From assembly GCF_900111125.1 (NCBI RefSeq), contig NZ_FOGE01000019.1, positions 1-64,000 of the forward strand: a stretch of 64,000 nt of DNA, read 5' to 3'. Of this stretch, positions 36,867 to 45,475 are shown one piece after another (position 1 is the first letter of the stretch; each line of letters starts with the position of its first letter). The stretch is from Sphingobium sp. YR768 (GTDB lineage Bacteria; Pseudomonadota; Alphaproteobacteria; Sphingomonadales; Sphingomonadaceae). Under the pieces are notes generated by a model, which ran no database searches, was not told where the DNA came from, and saw nothing but the letters and a program-made list of their open reading frames with translations. A program made the position numbers and the translations under genes.

Positions 36867-38906
36867 TCAAGCTCCCACCAAGTGCCGCGCGCGCATCAGC
36901 GCCTGTGCGTCGGGCGCGCGGCCCAAGAAGGCGCGGAACGACTCCATAGGATCGCGACTGTCGCCAGCAGCCAGTATTTCGTCACGGAAACGCGCGGCGA
37001 GTTGCGGGTCGAAAATGTCGCCCGATTCCACAAATGCCTCAAACGCATCGGCGTCGAGCGCTTCGGACCAGGCATAGCTGTAGTAAGCGGCGGAATAGCC
37101 GCCGTCGAAAATATGGGTGAAGTAGGGAAAGCGATGGCGCATGCCGACTTCGGGCGGCATGCCCAGCCGGTCGAGTTCCGCTGCGACAAAGGCGCGCGGA
37201 TCCGTCTCTGCCGCTGCTTGCTGATGGACTGCGAGATCGACCAGCGAGCAGCCGATCAGTTCGACCGTGGCGAAACCCTGGCCATAAGCCTCGGCTTGGC
37301 GGATCGCGACGATCAGATCGTCGGGCACGCCGAAGCCGGCCAGCACTTCCCGGCTGACGATCCAGTTTTCCATGAACTTGCTGGGAAACTCCACAAAGTC
37401 GCGCGCGACCGCCGTGCCGGACTGGCTGGGATAGACGACGCGGGAGAGCAGGCCGTGCAGCGCATGGCCGAATTCGTGGAACAGGGTGCGCGCCTCGTCG
37501 ATCGACAGGCGGGTCGCGCCGCGATCGGGCGGCGGCGCAGCGGCGAAATTCGCGACCAGATAGACGACGGGACGGACGTCGCCGTCCATCGCCTCCTGCA
37601 CCCGCAGGCTGCCCATCCAGGCACCGCCATGCTTCTCCGGCCGCGCCAGATAGTCGGTGAAGAGCAGGCCCACCGCGCCGCCGTCCTTGTCCGTAACTTC
37701 CCAGGCCCAGACATCGGGATGATAGCCGGCAATATCGGCCCGTCGGGTGAAGCGGAGACCATAGAGCCGCGCGGCGGTGTCGAACGCCGCCTGCCACACC
37801 GCGTCCAGCCGCAGATGCGCCGCCACCGCCACGCCGTCCAGCGCATAGCGCGCGCGCCGGACCTGCTCCGCATAGAAGCGCCAGTCCCACGGAGCGAGGG
37901 CGAAGCCGCCGCCTTCCGCATCGATCAGCGCCTTAAGCTCCGCCGCTTCCTCCGCTGCGCGCCGCTTGCCCGGTTCCCATAGCTGGCGCATCAGGTCGGT
38001 CGCAGCCGCCGGGTCATGCGCCATACTGTCTTCCAGCGCATAATGGGCGTGGTCGGCATAGCCGAGCAGCACCGCCCGCTCCCGCCGCAACGCGAGCGTT
38101 TCGCCGATGATCGGCCAATTGTCGTGCAGCCCGCCGTCGCAGCGGTCGGTGAAGGCGCGCCAGACCGTTTCGCGCAGGTCGCGCCGCTGCGAGAAGGTCA
38201 GAAAGCCCTCAAAATCGGTGCGGTCGAGCGTGACATGATAGCGGCCCGCCTGCCCCTTGGCCGCTGCGCGCCCGGCGGCCGCCTCACACATGGCGGGCGG
38301 CAGTCCCGCTAGATCCTCCGCCCCCAGATCGAGCACCCAGGCCGCCGTCGCCGCCAGAACATTCTGCCCGAATTGCACCGACAGGGCCGACAGCCGCGCG
38401 TCGATGGCGGCGAAGCGCTCCTTTTCGGCGGGGGCAAGCGCCGCACCGCCGCGCAGAAAGCCGGCATGGCTGCTTTCCACCAGCCGGATCTGCTCCGGGG
38501 TCAGGCCGCTCTTCTGCCGGGCGGCATGGACCGCGAAGATGCGCGCAGCCAGAGCAGCATTATGGCTAATCGCGACAGAATGCGCGCTCAGCCGCGCCGA
38601 TATCTCCGCCTCGATCGCGCGGATGCCCGGCGTGCCCTGCGCCGAGGACAGCGTCCAGAACAACCGGCGCACCCGCGCGAGCGCCTCGCCCGACCGCTCC
38701 AGCGCGGCGATACTATTGTCGAAGGTGGCCGGCGCGTCCTGCCCGGCGATCGCGGCAATCTCCGCCTCATGCCAGCCGATCGCCGTCGTCAGCGCCGGGA
38801 GGAAATCCTCGTCCCGCACCTGCGCAAAGGGCGGCGCGCCGAGCGGGCCGGTCCAGGGTTGCAGCAGCGGATTGGCGATCGGATCAGTCAAGAGAGCAAA
38901 CCTCAT
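36867..38906 (-). CDS. M3-family zinc metallopeptidase (oligopeptidase A / Dcp-like)
   Basis: A 679-residue thimet-type peptidase. The zinc site HEFGHALH (about residue 460) with the downstream Glu in the FVEFPSKFMENW segment is present, as is the family FDGGYSAAYYSYAWSEALDADAFEAF motif with substrate-binding Tyr/His residues. There is no signal peptide, so it acts in the cytoplasm on short peptides. The start MRFALLTDPIANPLL at 38906 overlaps the upstream transglutaminase gene by 23 bases; the frame to 38945 lacks support. Length is normal for the family. It is the last gene of a three-gene unit. Confidence 0.92.
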   Translation of the reverse strand: MRFALLTDPIANPLLQPWTGPLGAPPFAQVRDEDFLPALTTAIGWHEAEIAAIAGQDAPATFDNSIAALERSGEALARVRRLFWTLSSAQGTPGIRAIEAEISARLSAHSVAISHNAALAARIFAVHAARQKSGLTPEQIRLVESSHAGFLRGGAALAPAEKERFAAIDARLSALSVQFGQNVLAATAAWVLDLGAEDLAGLPPAMCEAAAGRAAAKGQAGRYHVTLDRTDFEGFLTFSQRRDLRETVWRAFTDRCDGGLHDNWPIIGETLALRRERAVLLGYADHAHYALEDSMAHDPAAATDLMRQLWEPGKRRAAEEAAELKALIDAEGGGFALAPWDWRFYAEQVRRARYALDGVAVAAHLRLDAVWQAAFDTAARLYGLRFTRRADIAGYHPDVWAWEVTDKDGGAVGLLFTDYLARPEKHGGAWMGSLRVQEAMDGDVRPVVYLVANFAAAPPPDRGATRLSIDEARTLFHEFGHALHGLLSRVVYPSQSGTAVARDFVEFPSKFMENWIVSREVLAGFGVPDDLIVAIRQAEAYGQGFATVELIGCSLVDLAVHQQAAAETDPRAFVAAELDRLGMPPEVGMRHRFPYFTHIFDGGYSAAYYSYAWSEALDADAFEAFVESGDIFDPQLAARFRDEILAAGDSRDPMESFRAFLGRAPDAQALMRARHLVGA

Positions 38907-39699
38907 CGGTATGGACCTGGAACCGCACCAGATTTGCCGGGCCAAAGGCGGTCGTCAAGGCGACATCGGTGGCATCGCGGCCCCGCGCCATCAGGATGCG
39001 GCCGATCCGGGGGCGGTTGTGGCGAGCGTCATGGGTGTACCAGTCGCCATCGATATAGACATCGAACCAGGCGCTGAAATCCATCGGCGCGTCCACCGGC
39101 GGCACGCCGATGTCGCCCAGATAGCCGGTGCAATAGCGCGCCGGAATGTTCATGCAGCGGCACAGGGTGATGGCAAGATGGGCAAAGTCGCGGCACACGC
39201 CCTGCCGTTCCTGATAGCCGTTCCAGGCGGTCTTGTCCGGCCGGGCGTGATGATAGCCGAACTCGATATGGTTGTGGACGAAATCGACGATCGCATCGAC
39301 CCGGTCGCGCGCGGCGGCGAGATGACCGAAATTGGCCCAGGCGACGTCCATTAGCCGGTCGGTCTCGCAATAACGGCTGCCGAGCAGGAAGGGCATGACC
39401 GCATCGGGCAGTTCCTCGACCGGCATTTGCGGGCCGTCGGGCGCGCGCCGGTCCGGCTCGCCGCTATCCTCGATCACGAAGTCGCAGGACAGGGTGACGT
39501 TGCCGGGCGGAAGCGTCAGCCGTGTTGCCACATTCCCGAACCCGTCCTCGAAATGATAGAGCGGGATGTCGGGGCTGGCCATCAGCCGCTGCGGCGTGCG
39601 CAGATCCTGATGGCGTGAAGGGTGCAGGCTCAGCATCGCCATCATCGCAATCTGTTTGTCGATGGAGAATTCAATATCATAACCGCAGCGGATCAGCAT
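38884..39699 (-). CDS. Transglutaminase-like family protein
   Basis: A 271-residue cytoplasmic protein. An N-terminal beta domain precedes a transglutaminase core with GVCRDFAHLAITLCRCMNIPARYCTGYLG (catalytic Cys), then FSAWFDVYIDGDWYTHDARHNRPRIGRI in place of the usual HAWVE strand and Asp. The FSAWF-x-DARHN form is common in the alphaproteobacterial group that sits beside a second transglutaminase gene. The ends overlap the neighbours on both sides. Function unknown; proposed roles include peptide or glutamyl-amide hydrolysis. Confidence 0.88.
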   Translation of the reverse strand: MLIRCGYDIEFSIDKQIAMMAMLSLHPSRHQDLRTPQRLMASPDIPLYHFEDGFGNVATRLTLPPGNVTLSCDFVIEDSGEPDRRAPDGPQMPVEELPDAVMPFLLGSRYCETDRLMDVAWANFGHLAAARDRVDAIVDFVHNHIEFGYHHARPDKTAWNGYQERQGVCRDFAHLAITLCRCMNIPARYCTGYLGDIGVPPVDAPMDFSAWFDVYIDGDWYTHDARHNRPRIGRILMARGRDATDVALTTAFGPANLVRFQVHTDEVCSLD

Positions 39700-40643
39700 G
39701 TCGGGGTCTTTCCTGGAGCGCCGGCGATGCGGCTGTTGATGGCGCCATGGCCAGTGGTGGGGAAGAGCTTGGGATCGGCCCGGTGGACGTCGACCGATAT
39801 GTCCATGCCCAGGAAGCTGGCGGGCAGGCCGATCCAGGTGCCCGACAGCGGCAGCGCCTGATAGGGATCGCGCGCGATCGCCACGCGGATAAGGCCGCGA
39901 TTGCCGATGATGCCATTGGTCGGATCGAACTCGACCCAGCCCGATCCGGGCAGGAAAATGCGCACCCAGGCATGGGTATTGCCGCCGCCAACCACGCCCT
40001 CGTGCCTGGATGGGTTGTAGACATAGCCGGACACGAAGCGCGCGGCGAAGCCCAGCGCCCGCACGGCCTCGATCATCAGCACCGCGAAGTCGCGGCAGGT
40101 GCCCTGCCGCTTGCGCAGCGTCTCGATCGGCGACTGGGTGCCCTTCTCATGCCGGGGGACATAGGTAAAGTCGCGCTGGATGCCGGTCGCCATCCGGGTC
40201 AGCAGGTCGACCGTCCCGGTATTGCCGTCATTGCGGACGAAATCGCGCGCCCAATTGTCGACAACTCGTCCCGGGTCCAGATGCTGCCGCTCGATGGACC
40301 GCAGCAGGTCGGGCATGTCTTCCGATGAGTAAGTGAACGGAAAGAGGCGGGCATAGGGTTCGACATCGACCTGCTGCTGCGCCAGCGGCGCATGTTCCAG
40401 CGTAACCTCGCTGGTGACGATCAGATGCGACGCTCTTTTTTTGAACAAGGCAATGGCTACGGAGTTTCCGAAGACATCATGCAGCCAGCGCAGTTCGCTG
40501 GGTTCGGGATCGATGTCGAGCCGGGCGGACAGCAATCGCTGGTCGAAGGCTTCTCGCGGCCGCATCATGATACGATGCTCGCCCAGCGACACGGGCTGCT
40601 GATAGCGGTATGTGGTGACATGATGGATCGTCAACAACGGCAT
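39693..40643 (-). CDS. Transglutaminase-like family protein (bacterial N-terminal region type)
   Basis: A 316-residue protein. The N-terminal beta domain (LTIHHVTTYRYQQPVSLGEHRIMMRPRE) is the Bact_transglu_N signature; the core shows a full triad: Cys in RKRQGTCRDFAVLMIEAVRALG, His in NTHAWVRIFLPGSGW and Asp in VEFDPTNG. No signal peptide is seen. It overlaps the next gene by seven bases, and its start is 15 bases from the divergent amidohydrolase, so regulatory sites overlap. Pairs of this protein with the 271-residue type are common in proteobacteria but their substrate is not known. Confidence 0.9.
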   Translation of the reverse strand: MPLLTIHHVTTYRYQQPVSLGEHRIMMRPREAFDQRLLSARLDIDPEPSELRWLHDVFGNSVAIALFKKRASHLIVTSEVTLEHAPLAQQQVDVEPYARLFPFTYSSEDMPDLLRSIERQHLDPGRVVDNWARDFVRNDGNTGTVDLLTRMATGIQRDFTYVPRHEKGTQSPIETLRKRQGTCRDFAVLMIEAVRALGFAARFVSGYVYNPSRHEGVVGGGNTHAWVRIFLPGSGWVEFDPTNGIIGNRGLIRVAIARDPYQALPLSGTWIGLPASFLGMDISVDVHRADPKLFPTTGHGAINSRIAGAPGKTPTC

Positions 40644-40658
40644 GAAAGGAAGATCCCG

Positions 40659-41426
40659 ATGGCCCGAGAGGCGGCGATACTATTGGGTCCGGACGATCCG
40701 GCGCCGTTCGCTATCGATAACGCGGAAGGGCGCTCGCCGTTCCTGCTGGTTGGGGATCATGCCGGGGCCGCCATTCCCGCAGCGCTGGGCGATCTGGGTC
40801 TAAAATCCGCAGACCGGGCGCGACATATCACTGTCGATATCGGCGTGCGGGAGTTTGGCAGAGAATTGGCCCGCCTGCTAGACGCGCCTTTCATCCATCA
40901 GACCTATTCGCGCCTCGTGATCGACTGCAATCGCGATCCCGGGCATGAGGACGCAATAGTCATCCAATCCGATGGCACATCCATCACAGGCAATGGCGCA
41001 CTCGACGACGCAGCCAGGCAAGCCCGGATAGCGGCGATCCACACGCCCTATCATGCGGCCATATCGGCCATGCTCGACGCCAGGCAGGCGGCGGGTACTG
41101 AGACTATCCTGCTTTCGCTACACAGCTTCACCCCAAAGCTGGACGGTTTTATCCGGCCTTGGCATGTAGGTGTTTTGCACTGGCTTGGACGCACGGATTG
41201 CGCCATGGCCATGGTTGCGCAATTACAGGGCGACAGAACGATATGTGTGGGCGACAACGCGCCCTATCGCATGGACGCCACCGACTACACGGCACCTTTT
41301 CACGCTTTTCCCCGGAACCTGCGCTATGCGGAGATTGAGATCAGACAGGATCTCATCAGCGATCATGGCGGCCAAGTTCACTGGGCCGGGAAAATCCAGA
41401 AGGCGGCGACGTCGGCATGGCGATAA
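40659..41426 (+). CDS. N-formylglutamate amidohydrolase-like protein
   Basis: A 255-residue FGase family protein (N-formylglutamate to glutamate and formate, or related deformylation). Motifs: FLLVGDHAGAAIPAALGDLG, HITVDIGVREFGRELARLLDAPFIHQTYSRLVIDCNRDPG, LLSLHSFTPKLDG and VGDNAPYRMDATDYT. The ATG at 40659 is chosen because GAAAGGAAG lies eight bases upstream; the frame upstream crosses the divergent gene. The LeuD end and amidohydrolases of the catabolic island lie downstream beyond the IS, so a role in formyl-amide turnover there is possible but unproven. Confidence 0.87.
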   Translation: MAREAAILLGPDDPAPFAIDNAEGRSPFLLVGDHAGAAIPAALGDLGLKSADRARHITVDIGVREFGRELARLLDAPFIHQTYSRLVIDCNRDPGHEDAIVIQSDGTSITGNGALDDAARQARIAAIHTPYHAAISAMLDARQAAGTETILLSLHSFTPKLDGFIRPWHVGVLHWLGRTDCAMAMVAQLQGDRTICVGDNAPYRMDATDYTAPFHAFPRNLRYAEIEIRQDLISDHGGQVHWAGKIQKAATSAWR

Positions 41427-41527
41427 TTGCCATGAGGTGAGGCCAGTTACCCATGCGCGAGGTGGCCGCAGAGGTCAGGTCTACACGCGCACAGCAACCC
41501 GAAGGGCTACATAACCGGCCAAGCTTG

Positions 41528-42451
41528 TCAGAGGCTGTCTCAGAACGCATACGTAATGGTGGACGATCGAGTTTGGATATGATTCCGAGGGGGTTGCGAC
41601 ACCAACCTTGGAAATCATTATGTGGAACCCGACCGCCCGCGTGCATCATAGCCGTGCGCAGCTACGTTATGGAAGTGATCTTACTGACGCGGAATGGCGT
41701 TTGATTGAGCCATATCTGCCTGTGCCTTGCCATTGCGGTCGCCGACGCCGCTGGCCGATGCGGGAGATCATGGAAGCCATATTCTACCTGCTACGGACGG
41801 GCTGCCCCTGGCGACTTTTGCCCGACAGCTTTCCCCCGTGGCGCACGGTTTATCGATGGTTCTGCACCATGCGTGACGATGGCGTGTTCGAAAGTCTCAA
41901 CCCCCATCTCGTCCAGATCGACCGCGTCCGAACAAGGCGAGAACCGATGCCATCGGCGGCGGTCATCGACAGCCAGAGTGTGAAGACCACCGAAGCAGGT
42001 GGGCCGCGAGGCTATGACGCGGGCAAGAAAATCATGGGACGAAAGCGTCACGCCATGGTCGATACCGATGGGCGTGCACTTGAACTGCTGGTCCATAGCG
42101 CCGACCTTCAGGACCGGGACGGCGCGGCGCCCTTGCTCAAGCAGTCACGCCAGCGGCATCCATTCGTCGAGCGTACCTATGCCGACAGCGCCTACAATAG
42201 CGATCGCGTCCGTGACGCCACCTCCATCACGATCGAAATTGTCCGCAAATTCGCCGATCAAACCGGGTTCGTCGTTCATCCCAGACGATGGGTGGTCGAA
42301 CGGACTTTCGCATGGCTCAACCCAAATCGCCGCTTGGCCAAGGACTTCGAGCGAACCATCAAATCCGCGACTGCTTTTCTCTATGCTGCCGCAGCCAGTG
42401 TTCTCATAAGGCGCATCGCTCGTTACGCATGAGATTCAAGACAGGCTCTGA
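41528..42451 (+). mobile_element. IS5-family insertion sequence, apparently complete
   Basis: A 924-base element. Left end TCAGAGGCTGTCTCAGAACG... (41528-41559) and right end, read inward from 42451, TCAGAGCCTGTCTTGAATCT... are imperfect inverted repeats of about 30 bases, both including CAT-CGTAA inside. One intact transposase fills the element. No target duplication could be recognised at the edges. It lies between the amidohydrolase gene and the 3' end of the flavin reductase gene, whose last codons and stop it supplies. Confidence 0.85.
41620..42432 (+). CDS. IS5-family transposase
   Basis: A 270-residue DDE transposase. The N-terminal DUF4096-type domain (DLTDAEWRLIEPYLPVPCHCGRRRRW, RTGCPWRLLPDSFPPWRTVYRWF) precedes the catalytic core: Asp in AAVIDSQSVKTTEAGGPRGYD, Asp in TYADSAYNSDRV and Glu in VVERTFAWLNPNRRLAKDFE. 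All three catalytic residues are present and there is no frame break, so the element may be active. ATG at 41620 is used; a TTG at 41608 is in frame. Confidence 0.93.
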   Translation: MWNPTARVHHSRAQLRYGSDLTDAEWRLIEPYLPVPCHCGRRRRWPMREIMEAIFYLLRTGCPWRLLPDSFPPWRTVYRWFCTMRDDGVFESLNPHLVQIDRVRTRREPMPSAAVIDSQSVKTTEAGGPRGYDAGKKIMGRKRHAMVDTDGRALELLVHSADLQDRDGAAPLLKQSRQRHPFVERTYADSAYNSDRVRDATSITIEIVRKFADQTGFVVHPRRWVVERTFAWLNPNRRLAKDFERTIKSATAFLYAAAASVLIRRIARYA

Positions 42452-42927
42452 GGAATTTTCGCTCCACTGAACATGCTGCCACGGTAATAGAAAAGCGCAT
42501 CGGCATCGCCCTGCTGGATCGATTGGACAGCCCCGACGACGATCGCGTGGTCGCCGCCGTCATATTCCTGCCAGAGCGTACATTCGATCAAACATGCGTG
42601 CCGATGGAGAACGGGATTTACGTTGGCGCTCAGGCGCCATTCGCTCTGCGGCAACTTGTTCGGCCCCTTCGATGCAAAAGCATAGGCGACCGCTTCCTGT
42701 TCATCGCTTAGGAAGTGAATGGCGAATGATCGCCGCGCCAGAATATTGGCATAAGTCACTGACGTACGCGCCGGGCAGATCAGAACGAGCGGCGGATCCA
42801 AAGACAGGGAGGTAAAGGCGCTAGCGGTAAAGCCCGTGATCCCGCCATCTTCTCCCAACGCGGTGACGACAGTGACGCCAGTGGGGAAAGTGGACATGGC
42901 TTCACGGAACAGGGATGGATCTATCAT
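42436..42927 (-). CDS. Flavin reductase (RutF/HpaC type), 3' end altered by IS5
   Basis: A 163-residue flavin:NAD(P)H reductase domain protein: REAMSTFPTGVTVVTALGEDGGITGFTASAFTSLSLDPPLVLICPAR is the FMN-binding start, FAIHFLSDEQEAVAYAFA the middle, and GDHAIVVGAVQSIQQGDADALFYYRG the end. Such enzymes supply reduced flavin to two-component monooxygenases such as the two LLM proteins at 49.8-51.1 and 58.0-59.4 kb. The last five residues (PQSLS) and the stop come from the inverted repeat of the IS5 element. The core is complete, so it is probably functional. Its start is 36 bases after the amidohydrolase operon. Confidence 0.85.
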   Translation of the reverse strand: MIDPSLFREAMSTFPTGVTVVTALGEDGGITGFTASAFTSLSLDPPLVLICPARTSVTYANILARRSFAIHFLSDEQEAVAYAFASKGPNKLPQSEWRLSANVNPVLHRHACLIECTLWQEYDGGDHAIVVGAVQSIQQGDADALFYYRGSMFSGAKIPQSLS

Positions 42928-42963
42928 CGGACCATTTCTTCAATTGATAAGGATGCGGCCGGC

Positions 42964-43890
42964 TCAGCCCAGTTGCGGTGCAGCCTGCGCCACGATGTTA
43001 CCGCCCGTGGCATAGGCGTGTCCAGGCTGAGCCGCCATCCAGCCAAGAAGGCGCTCGAAGGCGCCGATCCGATAAGGCAATCCCATAATATATGGCGTGA
43101 TATTCAGCGGGAGGATGCGCCCGCCATAAGCCTTCGCCTCACCATCCAGCCATGCGAACGCATCCTGTATCTGCTCGCAATAGCTATCAGCTGAATGCTG
43201 TTGCACGGTCAGTATCTGACGGTCGGACATTTCATGATTGAGCGGCAGGTTGATGATGCGCCCGCCGGCCGTATTCATTGCATAGGGCAGATCGTCATTT
43301 ACCCAGTCGCACATATACGTCACTCCCACCTCGGCAAGGAGCGCAGGCGTGTCGAACGACTGCGACCGGGCGATGGACAACCAGCCTCCGGGACGAATGC
43401 CCGACGCTGCTTCGATCATATCGAGCGATCCGGCAATCAGATCGCGCTCGACATCCTTCCCGATACCGCTGGCGATGGTGCCATTCATATCGGTCGAATG
43501 GGCGATGACCTCATGGCCTGCTGCCACGATGTCGCGGATCAATTGCGGGTAGCGCTGTGCAATCGCCCCATTGGCGGCGACAGATATCCGCGCGCCGACC
43601 TTTTCGACAGCATCGAGCAGGCGATAGATGCCAACGCGATTGCCATAGTCGCGCGACGTGTAGTGTCGATAATCGGGATAGGCCGTCTGCATATGACCGG
43701 GCGCGCGAAACGGCTTGTCGGTCGGCGTGATCGGGAACCATTCCAGATCGACCACGATCCAGGTCAACAGCCGCTTGCCGTCAGCCCACGTCAGCGGCGA
43801 GCGCTCGAACAGGTTGGACCAGGGATAGAGGTCATGATCCATCCCCTGCTTGCGATGGGGATAGTCCAGATAGACGGGGTCCAGGCTCAT
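42964..43890 (-). CDS. PuuE/NodB-type amidohydrolase (polysaccharide deacetylase family) 1
   Basis: A 308-residue protein of the polysaccharide deacetylase superfamily in its allantoinase/cyclic-imidase-like branch. Signatures: LLTWIVVDLEWFPI (Glu where NodB enzymes have TFDD), SRDYGNRVGIYRLLDAVEKVG, GHEVIAHSTDMNG (metal-binding His) and WLSIARSQSFDTPALLAEVG. No signal peptide, so cytoplasmic, unlike true polysaccharide deacetylases. It overlaps the next gene upstream by four bases. The related branch includes PuuE allantoinases and bacterial cyclic-imide hydrolases; hydrolysis of a cyclic amide or imide is therefore the likely job. The exact substrate cannot be read. Confidence 0.85.
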   Translation of the reverse strand: MSLDPVYLDYPHRKQGMDHDLYPWSNLFERSPLTWADGKRLLTWIVVDLEWFPITPTDKPFRAPGHMQTAYPDYRHYTSRDYGNRVGIYRLLDAVEKVGARISVAANGAIAQRYPQLIRDIVAAGHEVIAHSTDMNGTIASGIGKDVERDLIAGSLDMIEAASGIRPGGWLSIARSQSFDTPALLAEVGVTYMCDWVNDDLPYAMNTAGGRIINLPLNHEMSDRQILTVQQHSADSYCEQIQDAFAWLDGEAKAYGGRILPLNITPYIMGLPYRIGAFERLLGWMAAQPGHAYATGGNIVAQAAPQLG

Positions 43891-44795
43891 GCGCTCAACA
43901 CCTCCGCGCGGTTATAGTAATGGGACAGAAAATGGTCCGCGATGTCGCCGGAACGGGTAATCCAGGCGCGTCCGTCCTTCGCGATATGCTCCAGCACCCG
44001 CTCGAACGGGCCGATACGGTGCGGCTGACCGATCAGATAACTATGTAGGGGGATGCACATCACCGTCCCGGACTTCTGGCCCTCCTCGGCAAGGCGATCA
44101 TATTGGCGGATCAAGGTGTCGGCATAGTCGCGCGGCGACATATTGTAGATGAAGAAGCCATAATGGTCGTTCACCTCCAGGCTGTATGGCATGGAGATGA
44201 GCCGTCCCTGCCCGACCGACACCGGTCCAGGCTGATCGTCATGATACAGGTCGCATGTATAGGTCAGGCCATATTCGGCGATCAGGTCCAGCGTACGCGG
44301 CGTGTGCGTCAGCGCGGGCGCTAGCCAGCCCTTGATCGTCTGTCCGGTCGCGTCTCGCACGGTGCGGATAGAGTCCTCGATGATCGCGCGTTCCTGCGCC
44401 TCATTCATCCCGTAACTATAGCGGGTGTTATAGATGCCGTGGCTGAAGAACTCCCAACCTAGCTCATTCGCGTTCGCCACCACCTCCGGCACATGCTGGC
44501 ACAGCGCGACGGAGAGCGATACCGATCCTTTGAACCCGTGCTTTTCCATCATTTCTGCCATACGCCAATGGCCGACGCGGTTAGCATAGTCGCGATGACC
44601 ATAGCCCACGACATCGGGATGCGGCTTCGCCCAGCTCTTGCGGTGCGGGTTGGCGGGCGGATCCAGCTCGTAATATTCAAGGTTGGGCGAAATCCAGACG
44701 GCGCATGTCTTGCCGTCCGGCCATTCGATTTTCGGACGCCCGCGATAGGGGCTATAGCCATAAAGGCACGGATCGGCTTCCCCTTCCCGCATCAA
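43887..44795 (-). CDS. PuuE/NodB-type amidohydrolase (polysaccharide deacetylase family) 2
   Basis: A 302-residue paralogue of the adjacent protein. It shares CAVWISPNLEYYELD, GHRDYANRVGHWRMAEMMEKHG, GWEFFSHGIYNTRYSYG and GWLAPALTHTPRTLDLIAEYG. Both lack a leader and lie head-to-tail with 4-base overlaps, so they are made together and might act as a heteromer or on successive bonds. The two sequences differ clearly outside the shared motifs, so this is an old duplication. Function as for the neighbour. Confidence 0.85.
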   Translation of the reverse strand: MMREGEADPCLYGYSPYRGRPKIEWPDGKTCAVWISPNLEYYELDPPANPHRKSWAKPHPDVVGYGHRDYANRVGHWRMAEMMEKHGFKGSVSLSVALCQHVPEVVANANELGWEFFSHGIYNTRYSYGMNEAQERAIIEDSIRTVRDATGQTIKGWLAPALTHTPRTLDLIAEYGLTYTCDLYHDDQPGPVSVGQGRLISMPYSLEVNDHYGFFIYNMSPRDYADTLIRQYDRLAEEGQKSGTVMCIPLHSYLIGQPHRIGPFERVLEHIAKDGRAWITRSGDIADHFLSHYYNRAEVLSA

Positions 44796-45475
44796 CGTGC
44801 CTCCAGCCAGTCGATCACCGTCTGCACTGGCTCCACATCGGCATATTTCAGCTGAAGGTCGGTAAGGTTGGCGAAATGATAGCTCTCATGCTTGTCCGCG
44901 CAGGTTTCGATCGGAACGATGGTGCGATAGCCACGGCTGAGGCTGTCGACCGCCGTCGCGCGAATACAGCCGGAGGTGGAGCCGCCGGTAACGACGACGG
45001 TATCAACCTTGTGCCAGACGAGCAGGCTTTGCAGCGGCGTTTCGAAAAAGGCCGATGGCATGCGCTTGGTATAGATCGCGTCCCTGGCATGATCGATCTC
45101 GCACCGATCGTCAAAGGCATGGCGGCGGCTTCCATATTTGATGTTCTGAAGGCTGTCGGGCGTGTCGGTCCGCGTCCCCCAGATACCGGCATCGCTGGCG
45201 TCGTCCATATAAGCGACGTGGGTCCAGATGACGGGCATTCCCCTTTCCCGCGCCAGGCGAGAGATGGTGTTGGTATGTTCGATCTGGCGCGGATCGGTTT
45301 CATACGCCGTCTTAAACTCGTCGATCCGGGTGTAGGCGTTCTGGAAATCGACGTTGACGATCGCCAGCTTCTCCCCAAACCCAAATTTCGTCCGGGCCGG
45401 GTTGGCCATCACCTGATCGAATATCTCGCGCGCGGTGCGTCCATCTGTCACCATCTGCGTTCCAACGATCGTCAT
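44792..45475 (-). CDS. Isochorismatase-like amidohydrolase (N-carbamoylsarcosine/maleamate amidase type)
   Basis: A 227-residue cysteine hydrolase. Catalytic residues: Asp in LAIVNVDFQNAYTRID, Lys in IYTKRMPSAFFETPLQ and Cys in VVTGGSTSGCIRATAVDSLSRGYR (nucleophile). The STSGCIRATAVDSL spelling resembles N-carbamoylsarcosine amidase and maleamate amidase rather than nicotinamidase or RutB. It overlaps neighbours on both sides by four bases. In this operon it would remove ammonia (or carbamate) from an open-chain amide made by the PuuE-type enzymes. Confidence 0.87.
   Translation of the reverse strand: MTIVGTQMVTDGRTAREIFDQVMANPARTKFGFGEKLAIVNVDFQNAYTRIDEFKTAYETDPRQIEHTNTISRLARERGMPVIWTHVAYMDDASDAGIWGTRTDTPDSLQNIKYGSRRHAFDDRCEIDHARDAIYTKRMPSAFFETPLQSLLVWHKVDTVVVTGGSTSGCIRATAVDSLSRGYRTIVPIETCADKHESYHFANLTDLQLKYADVEPVQTVIDWLEAR

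Noticed and set aside
36798..37982. Plus-strand frame with a good GAAGGAGG before a GTG
   Set aside because: The frame is mostly antisense to the M3 peptidase and has no recognisable protein; the ribosome site match is likely chance or a remnant.
41453..41704. 83-codon plus-strand ORF
   Set aside because: It runs across the IS5 end into the transposase in another frame and has no protein character.
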